A DNA stretch of 5,516 nt, from the NCBI GenBank assembly GCA_947463755.1, contig CANHUK010000149.1, forward strand, positions 1-5,516, read 5' to 3'. The first letter of the stretch is position 1. Each line of letters starts with the position of its first letter. Positions 1-4,340 of this stretch are shown here, in pieces. Below the pieces are notes generated by a model. That model worked only from the letters and a program-made list of their open reading frames with translations, had not been told where the DNA came from and searched no databases. The DNA is from Chitinophagaceae bacterium (GTDB lineage Bacteria; Bacteroidota; Bacteroidia; Chitinophagales; Chitinophagaceae). Both the position numbers and the translations under genes were made by a program.

Positions 1-350
1 AATTTTACCTGCTGGCTGTTCTTCAGATCAATGGTGGTGTGCTGGAAAAAAACGTTATCGGAACCAACACCCACTCCAACACCCACACTCAGGCGGGGAT
101 CGCTTTTGAACGGAAAGTCGAATAAAAAATAAGTATTGAAGGATCGGGAAAAACCGCCCGTGTGAATGCTGTCAGGGGCACCCGTCCAACCCGTATATCC
201 GAACTGGAACATCAGGTGGTCAGAAGACCGATTTGACAGGTCTGCCTTCTTCCAGTCTCGCTTGCCGGCGTCTGCAGGCGACGTCGTCGTCTGGGAAAAA
301 GCCGGCGTCAGGAGCGTAAGCAGAAGACTGGCGGTCAGGAACTGTTTCAT
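1..350 (-). CDS. Exported probable outer-membrane beta-barrel protein (N-terminal part, runs off left edge)
   Basis: This minus-strand frame opens with ATG at 350-348 and stays open to the window edge, giving 116 codons plus two bases; the C-terminus is missing. Residues 1-19 form a clear Sec signal peptide: basic MKQF, a Leu/Ala-rich core (TASLLLTLLTPAF), then a likely signal peptidase I cut after AFS, before Gln20. A polar stretch of about 25 residues follows. After it come alternating hydrophobic/aromatic segments such as LMFQFGYTGW (46-55), TYFLFDFPF (73-81) and LSVGVGVGVG (88-97), which resemble strands of a small outer-membrane beta-barrel. Families of the OMP_b-brl_2 (porin-family) type in Bacteroidota look like this, but no diagnostic motif is visible, so the function is inferred. 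A TAGATTTG promoter element lies 17 bases upstream and the previous gene's terminator lies before that, so it appears to be transcribed separately. Confidence 0.75.
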   Translation of the reverse strand, partial: MKQFLTASLLLTLLTPAFSQTTTSPADAGKRDWKKADLSNRSSDHLMFQFGYTGWTGAPDSIHTGGFSRSFNTYFLFDFPFKSDPRLSVGVGVGVGSDNVFFQHTTIDLKNSQQVK

Positions 351-367
351 ACGTGGAATTGAAAGGG

Positions 368-375
368 CAAATCTA
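368..375 (-). promoter_or_regulatory. Bacteroidota -7 promoter element (TAGATTTG) for the outer-membrane protein gene
   Basis: The minus strand reads TAGATTTG, a perfect match to the TAnnTTTG -7 consensus of the Bacteroidota primary sigma factor. It lies 17 bases before the ATG at 350, implying a leader of roughly 10-12 bases. I see no convincing TTG/TTTG -33 element at the expected distance. A perfect 10-bp palindrome, TTAACGTTAA, sits further upstream at 399-408. Confidence 0.55.
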
Positions 376-410
376 TCCCGCTGAGGGTTAAAGAAAGGTT
401 AACGTTAAAC

Positions 411-446
411 AAAAACGGACAGCCACTGCCTGAGCAGGAACCGTCC
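411..446 (-). terminator. Intrinsic terminator after the tRNA
   Basis: Read on the minus strand, GGACGGTTCCTGC pairs with GCAGTGGCTGTCC around a TCAG tetraloop. Twelve of 13 positions pair, three of them as G-U, with one C/U mismatch. The stem is followed directly by GTTTTTGTTT. It begins 15 bases after the tRNA CCA end and is correctly oriented to end the tRNA transcript before the downstream outer-membrane protein gene. Confidence 0.7.
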
Positions 447-461
447 ATCCTTACCGGCGGT

Positions 462-538
462 TGGTGGACCCACCAGGGCTTGAACCTGGGACTCCCTGAT
501 TATGAGTCAGGTGCTCTGACCAACTGAGCTATGGGTCC
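462..538 (-). tRNA. tRNA with CAU anticodon (tRNA-Ile2 or elongator tRNA-Met)
   Basis: The minus strand folds into a complete cloverleaf. The acceptor stem is GGACCCA/TGGGTCC, the D stem GCTC/GAGC, the anticodon stem CCTGA/TCAGG with loop CTCATAA (anticodon CAT at 504-502), the variable loop has five bases, and the T stem is CCAGG/CCTGG with loop TTCAAGC. Discriminator A is at 465 and CCA is encoded in the DNA (464-462). It is not an initiator tRNA, because it lacks the three G-C pairs of the initiator anticodon stem and the position-1 mismatch. CAU could be elongator Met, or an Ile tRNA whose C34 is changed to lysidine by TilS to read AUA. The C4-G69 and C5-G68 pairs match E. coli tRNA-Ile2 and differ from E. 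coli elongator Met (U4, A5), so Ile2 is slightly favoured. It has its own promoter and terminator and appears monocistronic. Confidence 0.95.
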
Positions 539-540
539 GT

Positions 541-562
541 GCAACCCGGCATGCCGGATTGC
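541..562 (-). promoter_or_regulatory. Hairpin forming the 5' leader of the tRNA transcript
   Basis: On the minus strand GCAAT-CCGG and CCGG-GTTGC pair around a CATG tetraloop. This gives nine base pairs including one U-G, with a perfect 12-bp palindrome CCGGCATGCCGG (546-557) at the core. It begins about seven bases after the -7 promoter element and ends two bases before the mature tRNA 5' end, so it would be almost the whole leader. Its role is unknown; it could affect RNase P processing or transcript start stability. Confidence 0.55.
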
Positions 563-568
563 GAAATG

Positions 569-576
569 CAAATTTA
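569..576 (-). promoter_or_regulatory. Bacteroidota -7 promoter element (TAAATTTG) for the tRNA
   Basis: The minus strand reads TAAATTTG, a perfect TAnnTTTG match, 30 bases before the tRNA 5' end. Transcription would start near 562-563. A run of seven T lies just upstream (585-579); a clear TTTG -33 element is not visible (the nearest candidate is TTCG at 596-593). Confidence 0.6.
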
Positions 577-654
577 CGAAAAAAAGGATAACCGAACAGC
601 TACGCAGAGATGCAAGCTGATCGGGGCAGCCATGCCGTTCCCTATCTTTATGGA

Positions 655-1284
655 ATGAAGCAGAAACCATCGGCCGTCATCTTCGATTTCGGAGGCGTGC
701 TCCTGAACCTCGACCTGGACAGCACCCTGCAGGCCTTTGCCCGGCTGGGCATCCCCGACTTCAAAAAGCTCTTCACGCTTTATCATGCGAGTCCGGTGTT
801 CCTGGACCTGGAGATCGGAAAAGTGGAGCCGAAAGCCTTCGCAGAAGGGATATCCAAAGAGATCGGACGGCCGCTGCCCGAACAGGAGGTCTTCGAAGCC
901 TGGAATGCCATGCTGGCAGATTTCCGGCTGGAGAGCCTCGCCTTCGTCGACAAGCTTCGGCAAACCACACCTACATTTCTGTACAGCAATACCAACATCA
1001 TCCATTACGAGGTCTTCCAGAAAAGGATCGCCGAAACGACGCCCTACGCACATTTGAACGACCTCTTCCACCGGGCCTACTACTCCCACGAGATGGGCAT
1101 GCGCAAACCGCACCCGGAAGGATACCTCCACATCCTGGCCGATCAAGGCCTCACCGCCTCAGAAACCTTATTTGTGGATGATAACGCCGACAACATTGCC
1201 GGCGCTCAGGCCGTCGGACTCATGACACATCACCTGCAGCCGGAGGAGCGCATCGAAACCGCCCTGGCCTGGTTGATGGAATAA
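655..1284 (+). CDS. HAD-superfamily hydrolase, YihX-like sugar-phosphate phosphatase
   Basis: A 209-residue haloacid-dehalogenase-type phosphatase. Motif I is VIFDFGGVL (8-16) with nucleophile Asp11. Motif II is LYSNTN (109-114) with Ser111. The motif III lysine is Lys151 in GMRKPHPEGY, and motif IV is FVDDNADNIAGA (173-184) with Asp175/Asp176. A helical cap lies at about 20-90. The order SNTN, GMRKP, DDNADNI closely resembles E. coli YihX, an alpha-D-glucose-1-phosphate phosphatase of HAD subfamily IA variant 3. That suggests a small cytosolic sugar phosphatase, but the substrate cannot be read from sequence. As in YihX, the residue two after the nucleophile is Gly13 rather than the usual Asp. 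ATG 655 is preferred to an in-frame ATG at 610 because it puts Asp11 at the normal depth and the extra 15 residues look non-coding. A weak promoter-like TATCTTTA lies at 643-650. The gene converges on the minus-strand cluster to its right. Confidence 0.9.
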   Translation: MKQKPSAVIFDFGGVLLNLDLDSTLQAFARLGIPDFKKLFTLYHASPVFLDLEIGKVEPKAFAEGISKEIGRPLPEQEVFEAWNAMLADFRLESLAFVDKLRQTTPTFLYSNTNIIHYEVFQKRIAETTPYAHLNDLFHRAYYSHEMGMRKPHPEGYLHILADQGLTASETLFVDDNADNIAGAQAVGLMTHHLQPEERIETALAWLME

Positions 1285-1290
1285 CACCCT

Positions 1291-1326
1291 GCCTTCCACT
1301 TCGCGCCCTTGCGGTAAGGCTTCATT
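1291..1326 (+). terminator. Weak hairpin in the convergent gap after the phosphatase gene
   Basis: GCCTT (1291-1295) pairs with AAGGC (1316-1320), with one or two extra C-G pairs possible inside, followed by TTCATTT. It lies in the 37-base gap between two convergent genes, where a terminator is expected, but the stem is short, the loop large and the T tract broken. It overlaps the last codons and stop of the minus-strand gene. Confidence 0.3.
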
Positions 1327-1540
1327 TAACCTCTTCGAAATCGAGATAATCTCCGGCATCCGGCTTCTCCGGACGTTTGGGAGCCGTATGGGTGGCAGCC
1401 GCTGCCGCCTCCTGCTGCTCCCGCATGGCCTTGAAACCCTTACGCAATTGCAACGTCGTGCGCACCACCGGGATCACAAATCCCGTAACGAACCGGAACA
1501 GGAAATAAAATCCCAGCGTGTAGAAGATGTAACGTAACAT
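1322..1540 (-). CDS. Small single-helix membrane protein, DUF4834-like
   Basis: A 72-residue protein with an N-terminal hydrophobic helix (about 2-27, very rich in Phe, Leu, Tyr and Val). A basic, probably cytoplasmic segment follows (QLRKGFKAMREQQE, 31-44), then an Ala/Pro-rich linker and the acidic tail GDYLDFEEVK (63-72). This short hydrophobic start, basic middle and DFEE-type C-terminus match my memory of the Bacteroidota family DUF4834, whose function is unknown. The start at 1540 is preferred: it begins directly with the membrane helix, and a perfect TACCTTTG element sits just before it. An in-frame ATG at 1579 would add 13 residues and overlap the upstream stop codon by eight bases, as in translational coupling, so it cannot be excluded. 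It is the last gene of a three-gene minus-strand cluster. Confidence 0.8.
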   Translation of the reverse strand: MLRYIFYTLGFYFLFRFVTGFVIPVVRTTLQLRKGFKAMREQQEAAAAATHTAPKRPEKPDAGDYLDFEEVK

Positions 1541-1546
1541 GGAACA

Positions 1547-1554
1547 CAAAGGTA
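1547..1554 (-). promoter_or_regulatory. Possible internal -7 promoter element (TACCTTTG)
   Basis: The minus strand reads TACCTTTG, a perfect TAnnTTTG match, ending six bases before the ATG at 1540. If active, the transcript would begin at or within a base or two of the start codon, making a leaderless mRNA. No clear -33 element is seen. The match could be chance, as the consensus is short. Confidence 0.4.
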
Positions 1555-1571
1555 GGAAGTGACAGAAAACA

Positions 1572-1922
1572 TCAGGCATCCGGCGCAGACGACTCCATCT
1601 CCCCGGAATCCGATCCCCCTTTGCGACCCCGGCGAAAAACCTTCCAGATCCGGGCAGATAATTTGTCGATCAGCGAGAAGAATCCATCCTGCAACTGCTC
1701 GCTCTCCATCAACCGCAAGGCTACATCCCCCGTGATGCCCACCGCAGACACCGGCTTCGACCGACCCAGCACCGACCTGAGTACCATCGAAGGAAAATGA
1801 TGCTTTACATGATCGATGCTCCGGTCGAACTCATGCTCGACCTCCTTCACACGCAACTTGTAACGGTAGATCTCCCGGTCCAGCTGCTCAACACTGCGGA
1901 TGCGTTTCTTGGCCATGGTCAT
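1572..1922 (-). CDS. Hypothetical basic protein of unknown function
   Basis: A 116-residue protein I do not recognise. The N-terminal third is highly charged and predicted helical (KKRIRSVEQLDREIYRYKL, about 5-23), possibly a coiled coil. The middle (about 43-85) is mixed, with SVLGRSKPVSAVGITGDVAL. The C-terminus is first strongly basic (WKVFRRGRKGG, about 93-103) and then acidic/polar. No signal peptide or clear transmembrane helix is visible, so it is probably cytosolic, perhaps at the membrane through the basic patch. It starts three bases after the stop of the holin-like gene, so the two are almost surely co-transcribed and possibly coupled. A second in-frame ATG at 1916 (MAKKRIR) is an equally good start and would shorten it by two residues. 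The context suggests a link to the two membrane proteins on either side. Confidence 0.75.
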   Translation of the reverse strand: MTMAKKRIRSVEQLDREIYRYKLRVKEVEHEFDRSIDHVKHHFPSMVLRSVLGRSKPVSAVGITGDVALRLMESEQLQDGFFSLIDKLSARIWKVFRRGRKGGSDSGEMESSAPDA

Positions 1923-1925
1923 TAT

Positions 1926-2318
1926 TTAAGATATGCCTTCCTCCTCGTCCAACTCCGCTTCCTCCGGCTCGTCGGCGGTCGAAGAGATGAACATCCGGAT
2001 CAACGGCGCCTGGAACAAAGGCTTTCGTAAAAGAACGCCCAGGAAAAGCAGGAGGAGAAAAAAACCGGCGGCCGACAGATGACCCAGTACCGGACTCCCC
2101 GTCAACCCCGATACCCAGGCAGACAAGGCAAGCCCCAAAAAGAACAATACGAAGATCCCCATGAGGATGCCTGTCAGCGTGACCATCAGCATGCTGAAGA
2201 ACCTCGACAAGGTCCGGATCGCCTGCAAACGCAACAGACCCAGACGCAGTTCAGCATACTCCCGCAATAGTTTGCGCATCCGATGGATAAAACCCGTGAG
2301 ATCATCCCGCTCTTCCAT
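1926..2318 (-). CDS. Holin-like membrane protein (phage holin superfamily III / PF07332 type)
   Basis: A 130-residue protein. It has an amphipathic charged N-terminal helix (about 8-38, HRMRKLLREYAELRLGLLRL), two membrane segments (about 41-68, rich in Leu, Met, Val and Phe, and about 78-97), a short basic loop with RKPLFQAPLIRMF, and an acidic tail (EPEEAELDEEEG). This layout is that of the chromosomal proteins usually annotated 'phage holin family protein' in Bacteroidota. The name reflects a fold resemblance, not evidence of phage origin, and I see no other phage gene nearby. Its true role is probably in the inner membrane and is unknown. ATG 2318 (MEERDD) is preferred to the in-frame ATG at 2351, whose extra residues (MVATLCGIQRT) look like untranslated leader. 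It is first in the minus-strand cluster and divergent from rimP. Confidence 0.8.
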   Translation of the reverse strand: MEERDDLTGFIHRMRKLLREYAELRLGLLRLQAIRTLSRFFSMLMVTLTGILMGIFVLFFLGLALSAWVSGLTGSPVLGHLSAAGFFLLLLFLGVLLRKPLFQAPLIRMFISSTADEPEEAELDEEEGIS

Positions 2319-2365
2319 AGTGCGTTGAATTCCACACAAGGTAGCAACCATCTGCCCGTTTGCGA

Positions 2366-2379
2366 ATGACCATGGTCAT
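2366..2379. promoter_or_regulatory. Perfect 14-bp palindrome in the divergent intergenic region
   Basis: ATGACCATGGTCAT reads the same on both strands. It lies 47 bases upstream of the holin-like gene start and 11 bases upstream of the putative -33 TTTG of rimP, a position fit for a dimeric regulator's operator. No regulator gene is present in the window, so the role is inference only. Confidence 0.35.
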
Positions 2380-2389
2380 GAAAAATTTT

Positions 2390-2423
2390 TTTGTGAACAC
2401 CGATTGTGCTAATTTTACACTTG
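2390..2423 (+). promoter_or_regulatory. Putative promoter of the rimP-nusA-infB operon
   Basis: TTTG at 2390-2393, at the end of an A5-T7 tract, is a candidate -33 element. Two overlapping -7 candidates follow: TAATTTTA (2410-2417, 16 bases later) and TACACTTG (2416-2423, 22 bases later). Each matches TAnnTTTG except at one base. The second spacing fits the Bacteroidota range better. Transcription would then start near 2429, just before a strong leader hairpin. Confidence 0.5.
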
Positions 2424-2431
2424 GAAAGCAA

Positions 2432-2459
2432 AGGAAGGGAACGGGGTCGTTCCCTTCTT
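2432..2459 (+). promoter_or_regulatory. 11-bp hairpin in the rimP mRNA leader
   Basis: AAGGAAGGGAAC-type sequence at 2432-2442 pairs with 2449-2459 (GTTCCCTTCTT) in an 11-bp stem with one G-U pair and a six-base GGGGTC loop. It sits between the predicted promoter and the rimP ATG, ending 12 bases before it. No T run follows, so it is not a standard intrinsic terminator. It may control translation or stability of the operon mRNA. Confidence 0.6.
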
Positions 2460-2471
2460 CGTTTGGCAGAT

Positions 2472-2942
2472 ATGACGAAAGAAACGCAGATTCAAGCGGT
2501 CGAAGCCCTGGTCAGCTCGCTGCTGACAGAGGATCAGGACTATTTCCTGGTGGAAGTTTCCATCAAACCGGTAAATAATATAAAGGTTTACCTGGATGCA
2601 GACAGCGGTGTGATCATCGAGAAATGCGTCTCCCTCAATCGCAAACTCTACCGAGCCATCGTCGAAAGCGAACTACTCCCCGATGGTGAGTTCTCCCTGG
2701 AAGTATCCTCGCCAGGCGTTGATGAACCGCTGAGATCGATCCGCCAGTACCGAAAAAATATAGGTCGCCACGTAGAAGTCGTACAAACGGAAGGACCCGC
2801 CCTCACCGGCAAACTCACCGACGCGACCGAAGACGCCATCACCCTCGAAGTCGAAGAAGGTAAGGGAAAGAAAAAAACAATCGCTACCCACGTGGTATTG
2901 TACACAAACATAAAAACAACAGTCGTTCAGATCGTTTTTTAA
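2472..2942 (+). CDS. rimP: Ribosome maturation factor RimP
   Basis: RimP is a cytosolic 30S-subunit assembly factor. This copy is 156 residues, close to the usual 150. The N-terminal domain holds the conserved CVSLNRKLY (52-60) and the signature LEVSSPGVDEPL (76-87), which matches the family pattern LEVSSPGLDRPL. RQYRKNIGRHVEV (91-103) opens the C-terminal SH3-like domain, which runs to the Ile/Val-rich end. ATG 2472 is chosen over an in-frame ATG at 2406, because the earlier one would translate the leader hairpin and give residues foreign to the family. There is no Shine-Dalgarno before it (GGCAGAT), as is usual in Bacteroidota. It is the first gene of the operon; nusA begins 57 bases after its stop, the conserved arrangement across bacteria. 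Confidence 0.95.
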   Translation: MTKETQIQAVEALVSSLLTEDQDYFLVEVSIKPVNNIKVYLDADSGVIIEKCVSLNRKLYRAIVESELLPDGEFSLEVSSPGVDEPLRSIRQYRKNIGRHVEVVQTEGPALTGKLTDATEDAITLEVEEGKGKKKTIATHVVLYTNIKTTVVQIVF

Positions 2943-2999
2943 CCAGAAAGCCCGCCACTCCGACACCGGGCAGTGACGGCAGGAAGTAAAAGCATCGTT

Positions 3000-4247
3000 A
3001 TGGCAAGCATCAACCTCATCGAATCATTCCAGGACTTCAAGGAAGCGGAGAATATCGACCGTCCCACCCTCATGAAAGTGCTGGAAGACGTCTTCAAGAC
3101 CCTCCTCCGCAAAAAATACGGATCCGATGACAACTTCGACGTCATCGTCAATACCGAAAAAGGTGACCTTGAGATCATGCGCCACCGCACCATCGTGGAC
3201 GACGGCGCCGTGCAGGACCCCCTCGCAGAGATCGAATACAGCGAAGCCATCAAACTGGCCCCCGACTTCGAAGTAGGTGAAGACCTGTACGAAGAAGTAG
3301 ATATCCATGACTTCGGCCGTCGAGCCATCCTCGCCGCCAAACAAACCCTCGCCAGCCGCATCGGTGACCTGAAAAAGAACGCCCTGATCAAGAAATATGG
3401 CGACCGCGTCGGTGAGATCATCAGCGCAGAAGTCTACCAGGTATGGAAAAAGGAAGTACTCCTCCTGGATGAAGACGGCAACGAGATCATCCTGCCCAAA
3501 TCCGAACAGATCCCCTCCGACTACTTCAAGAAGGGCGAAAACATCCGCGCCGTCATCAAGAAGGTGGAGATGCGTAATAACAACCCCGTCATCATTCTCT
3601 CCCGTACCCACTCGTCCTTCCTCGCGAAACTGCTGGAAATCGAAGTGCCCGAGATCTTCGACGGACTCATCAGCATCAAAAAGATCGTACGCGAACCGGG
3701 CGAACGCGCAAAAGTGGCCGTGGAAAGCTACGACGACCGTATCGATCCCGTTGGTGCCTGCGTCGGTATGAAAGGCAGCCGGATCCATGGCATCGTACGC
3801 GAACTGAAAAACGAAAACATCGACGTCATCAACTGGACCAATAATATCCAGCTCCTGATCCAGCGCTCGCTCACACCCGCCAAGATCAGTAAGATGAACC
3901 TCGATAACGATCGCAAAAGCGCTGAAGTCTTCGTGTCACCCGAACAGGTGTCCCTCGCCATCGGTAAACGCGGCGTGAACATCAAACTCGCTGAAGAACT
4001 CACAGGATACGATATCGATGTCTACCGCGACAACGAAGGCGAAGGAGACGAATACGATATCGACCTCGACGAATTCAGCGATGAGATCGAACCCTGGGTC
4101 ATCGAGGAACTCAAGCGGATCGGTTGCGATACCGGCCGCAGCGTCCTCGTACTCAGTGCTGAAGAACTTGAACGCCGGACCGACCTGGAAAAAGAAACCA
4201 TCGAAGACCTGAGAAAAGTACTGGAGGAGGAATTCTCCCGGAATTGA
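3000..4247 (+). CDS. nusA: Transcription termination/antitermination factor NusA
   Basis: NusA binds RNA polymerase and nascent RNA and modulates pausing, termination and antitermination. This 415-residue protein has the polymerase-binding N-terminal domain (about 1-125, with FGRRAILAAKQT at 105-116), an S1 domain (about 130-200, ending NPVIILSRTH) and two KH domains. KH1 contains EVPEIFDGLISIKKIVREPG (215-234), DPVGACVGMKGSRI (249-262) and the GMKG loop 256-259; KH2 contains the GKRG loop 322-325 in LAIGKRGVNIKLAEELTG. An acidic tail (345-365) and a C-terminal helical module (EPWVIEELKRIGC to the end) follow. There are no proteobacterial-style paired AR2 repeats, and the length is normal for Bacteroidota. 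ATG 3000 (MASINLIESFQ) is preferred to an upstream in-frame GTG at 2973, since MASIN-like starts fit the family. A weak AGGAAG lies 14 bases upstream. It lies between rimP and infB in one operon. Confidence 0.97.
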   Translation: MASINLIESFQDFKEAENIDRPTLMKVLEDVFKTLLRKKYGSDDNFDVIVNTEKGDLEIMRHRTIVDDGAVQDPLAEIEYSEAIKLAPDFEVGEDLYEEVDIHDFGRRAILAAKQTLASRIGDLKKNALIKKYGDRVGEIISAEVYQVWKKEVLLLDEDGNEIILPKSEQIPSDYFKKGENIRAVIKKVEMRNNNPVIILSRTHSSFLAKLLEIEVPEIFDGLISIKKIVREPGERAKVAVESYDDRIDPVGACVGMKGSRIHGIVRELKNENIDVINWTNNIQLLIQRSLTPAKISKMNLDNDRKSAEVFVSPEQVSLAIGKRGVNIKLAEELTGYDIDVYRDNEGEGDEYDIDLDEFSDEIEPWVIEELKRIGCDTGRSVLVLSAEELERRTDLEKETIEDLRKVLEEEFSRN

Positions 4248-4253
4248 TAGAAA

Positions 4254-4284
4254 GCCGGACCGCCCTAAAAAGGTACGGTCCGGT
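4254..4284 (+). promoter_or_regulatory. GC-rich hairpin in the nusA-infB gap
   Basis: CCGGACCG (4255-4262) pairs perfectly with CGGTCCGG (4276-4283), with a flanking G-U. Inside, after a small internal loop, CCT pairs with AGG around an AAAA tetraloop, giving about 11-12 pairs. TGTACAAAGAC follows, with no T run, so it is not a classical terminator. It could be an RNA processing or stability element, or a NusA-responsive pause site, that uncouples infB from nusA expression. Confidence 0.55.
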
Positions 4285-4315
4285 GTACAAAGACAACCGA
4301 GGATTAAATTAAATC

Positions 4316-4336
4316 ACAGCAGGCAGCTGTAGGAGG
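4316..4336 (+). promoter_or_regulatory. Strong Shine-Dalgarno (AGGAGG) for infB, next to a small hairpin
   Basis: AGGAGG at 4331-4336 lies four bases before the infB ATG and matches the core anti-Shine-Dalgarno fully. This decides the start at 4341. Directly before it, ACAGC (4316-4320) and GCTGT (4326-4330) can pair around AGGCA, leaving the Shine-Dalgarno single-stranded at the foot of the stem. Neither rimP nor nusA has a comparable site. Confidence 0.65.
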
Positions 4337-4340
4337 ATAA

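Noticed and set aside
166..384. Plus-strand open frame of 72 codons at the left end
   Set aside because: It is antisense to a signal-peptide-bearing protein with a good promoter on the minus strand and shows no protein-like features.
574..1146. Minus-strand open frame of 190 codons opposite the HAD gene
   Set aside because: All four HAD motifs are on the plus strand, and the antisense frame would begin inside that gene and run through its promoter region.
1926..2318. Holin-like protein as evidence of a prophage
   Set aside because: No integrase, lysin, structural or attachment-site sequence is nearby, and this family is a common chromosomal resident in Bacteroidota.
1913..2379. CCATGGTCAT occurs twice (1913-1922 and 2370-2379)
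   Set aside because: The first copy is simply the double start codon (ATG ACC ATG) of the hypothetical gene and the second is part of the palindrome. A ten-base match does not show a repeat family.
2950..2971. Possible 5-bp hairpin GCCCG/CGGGC between rimP and nusA
   Set aside because: The stem is short with a 12-base loop and competes with another weak pairing; too little to call.
3024..3788. Minus-strand open frame of 254 codons opposite nusA
   Set aside because: NusA is unmistakable on the plus strand. The antisense frame is rich in Asp, Phe and Val as expected for the complement of biased codons and has no recognisable domain.
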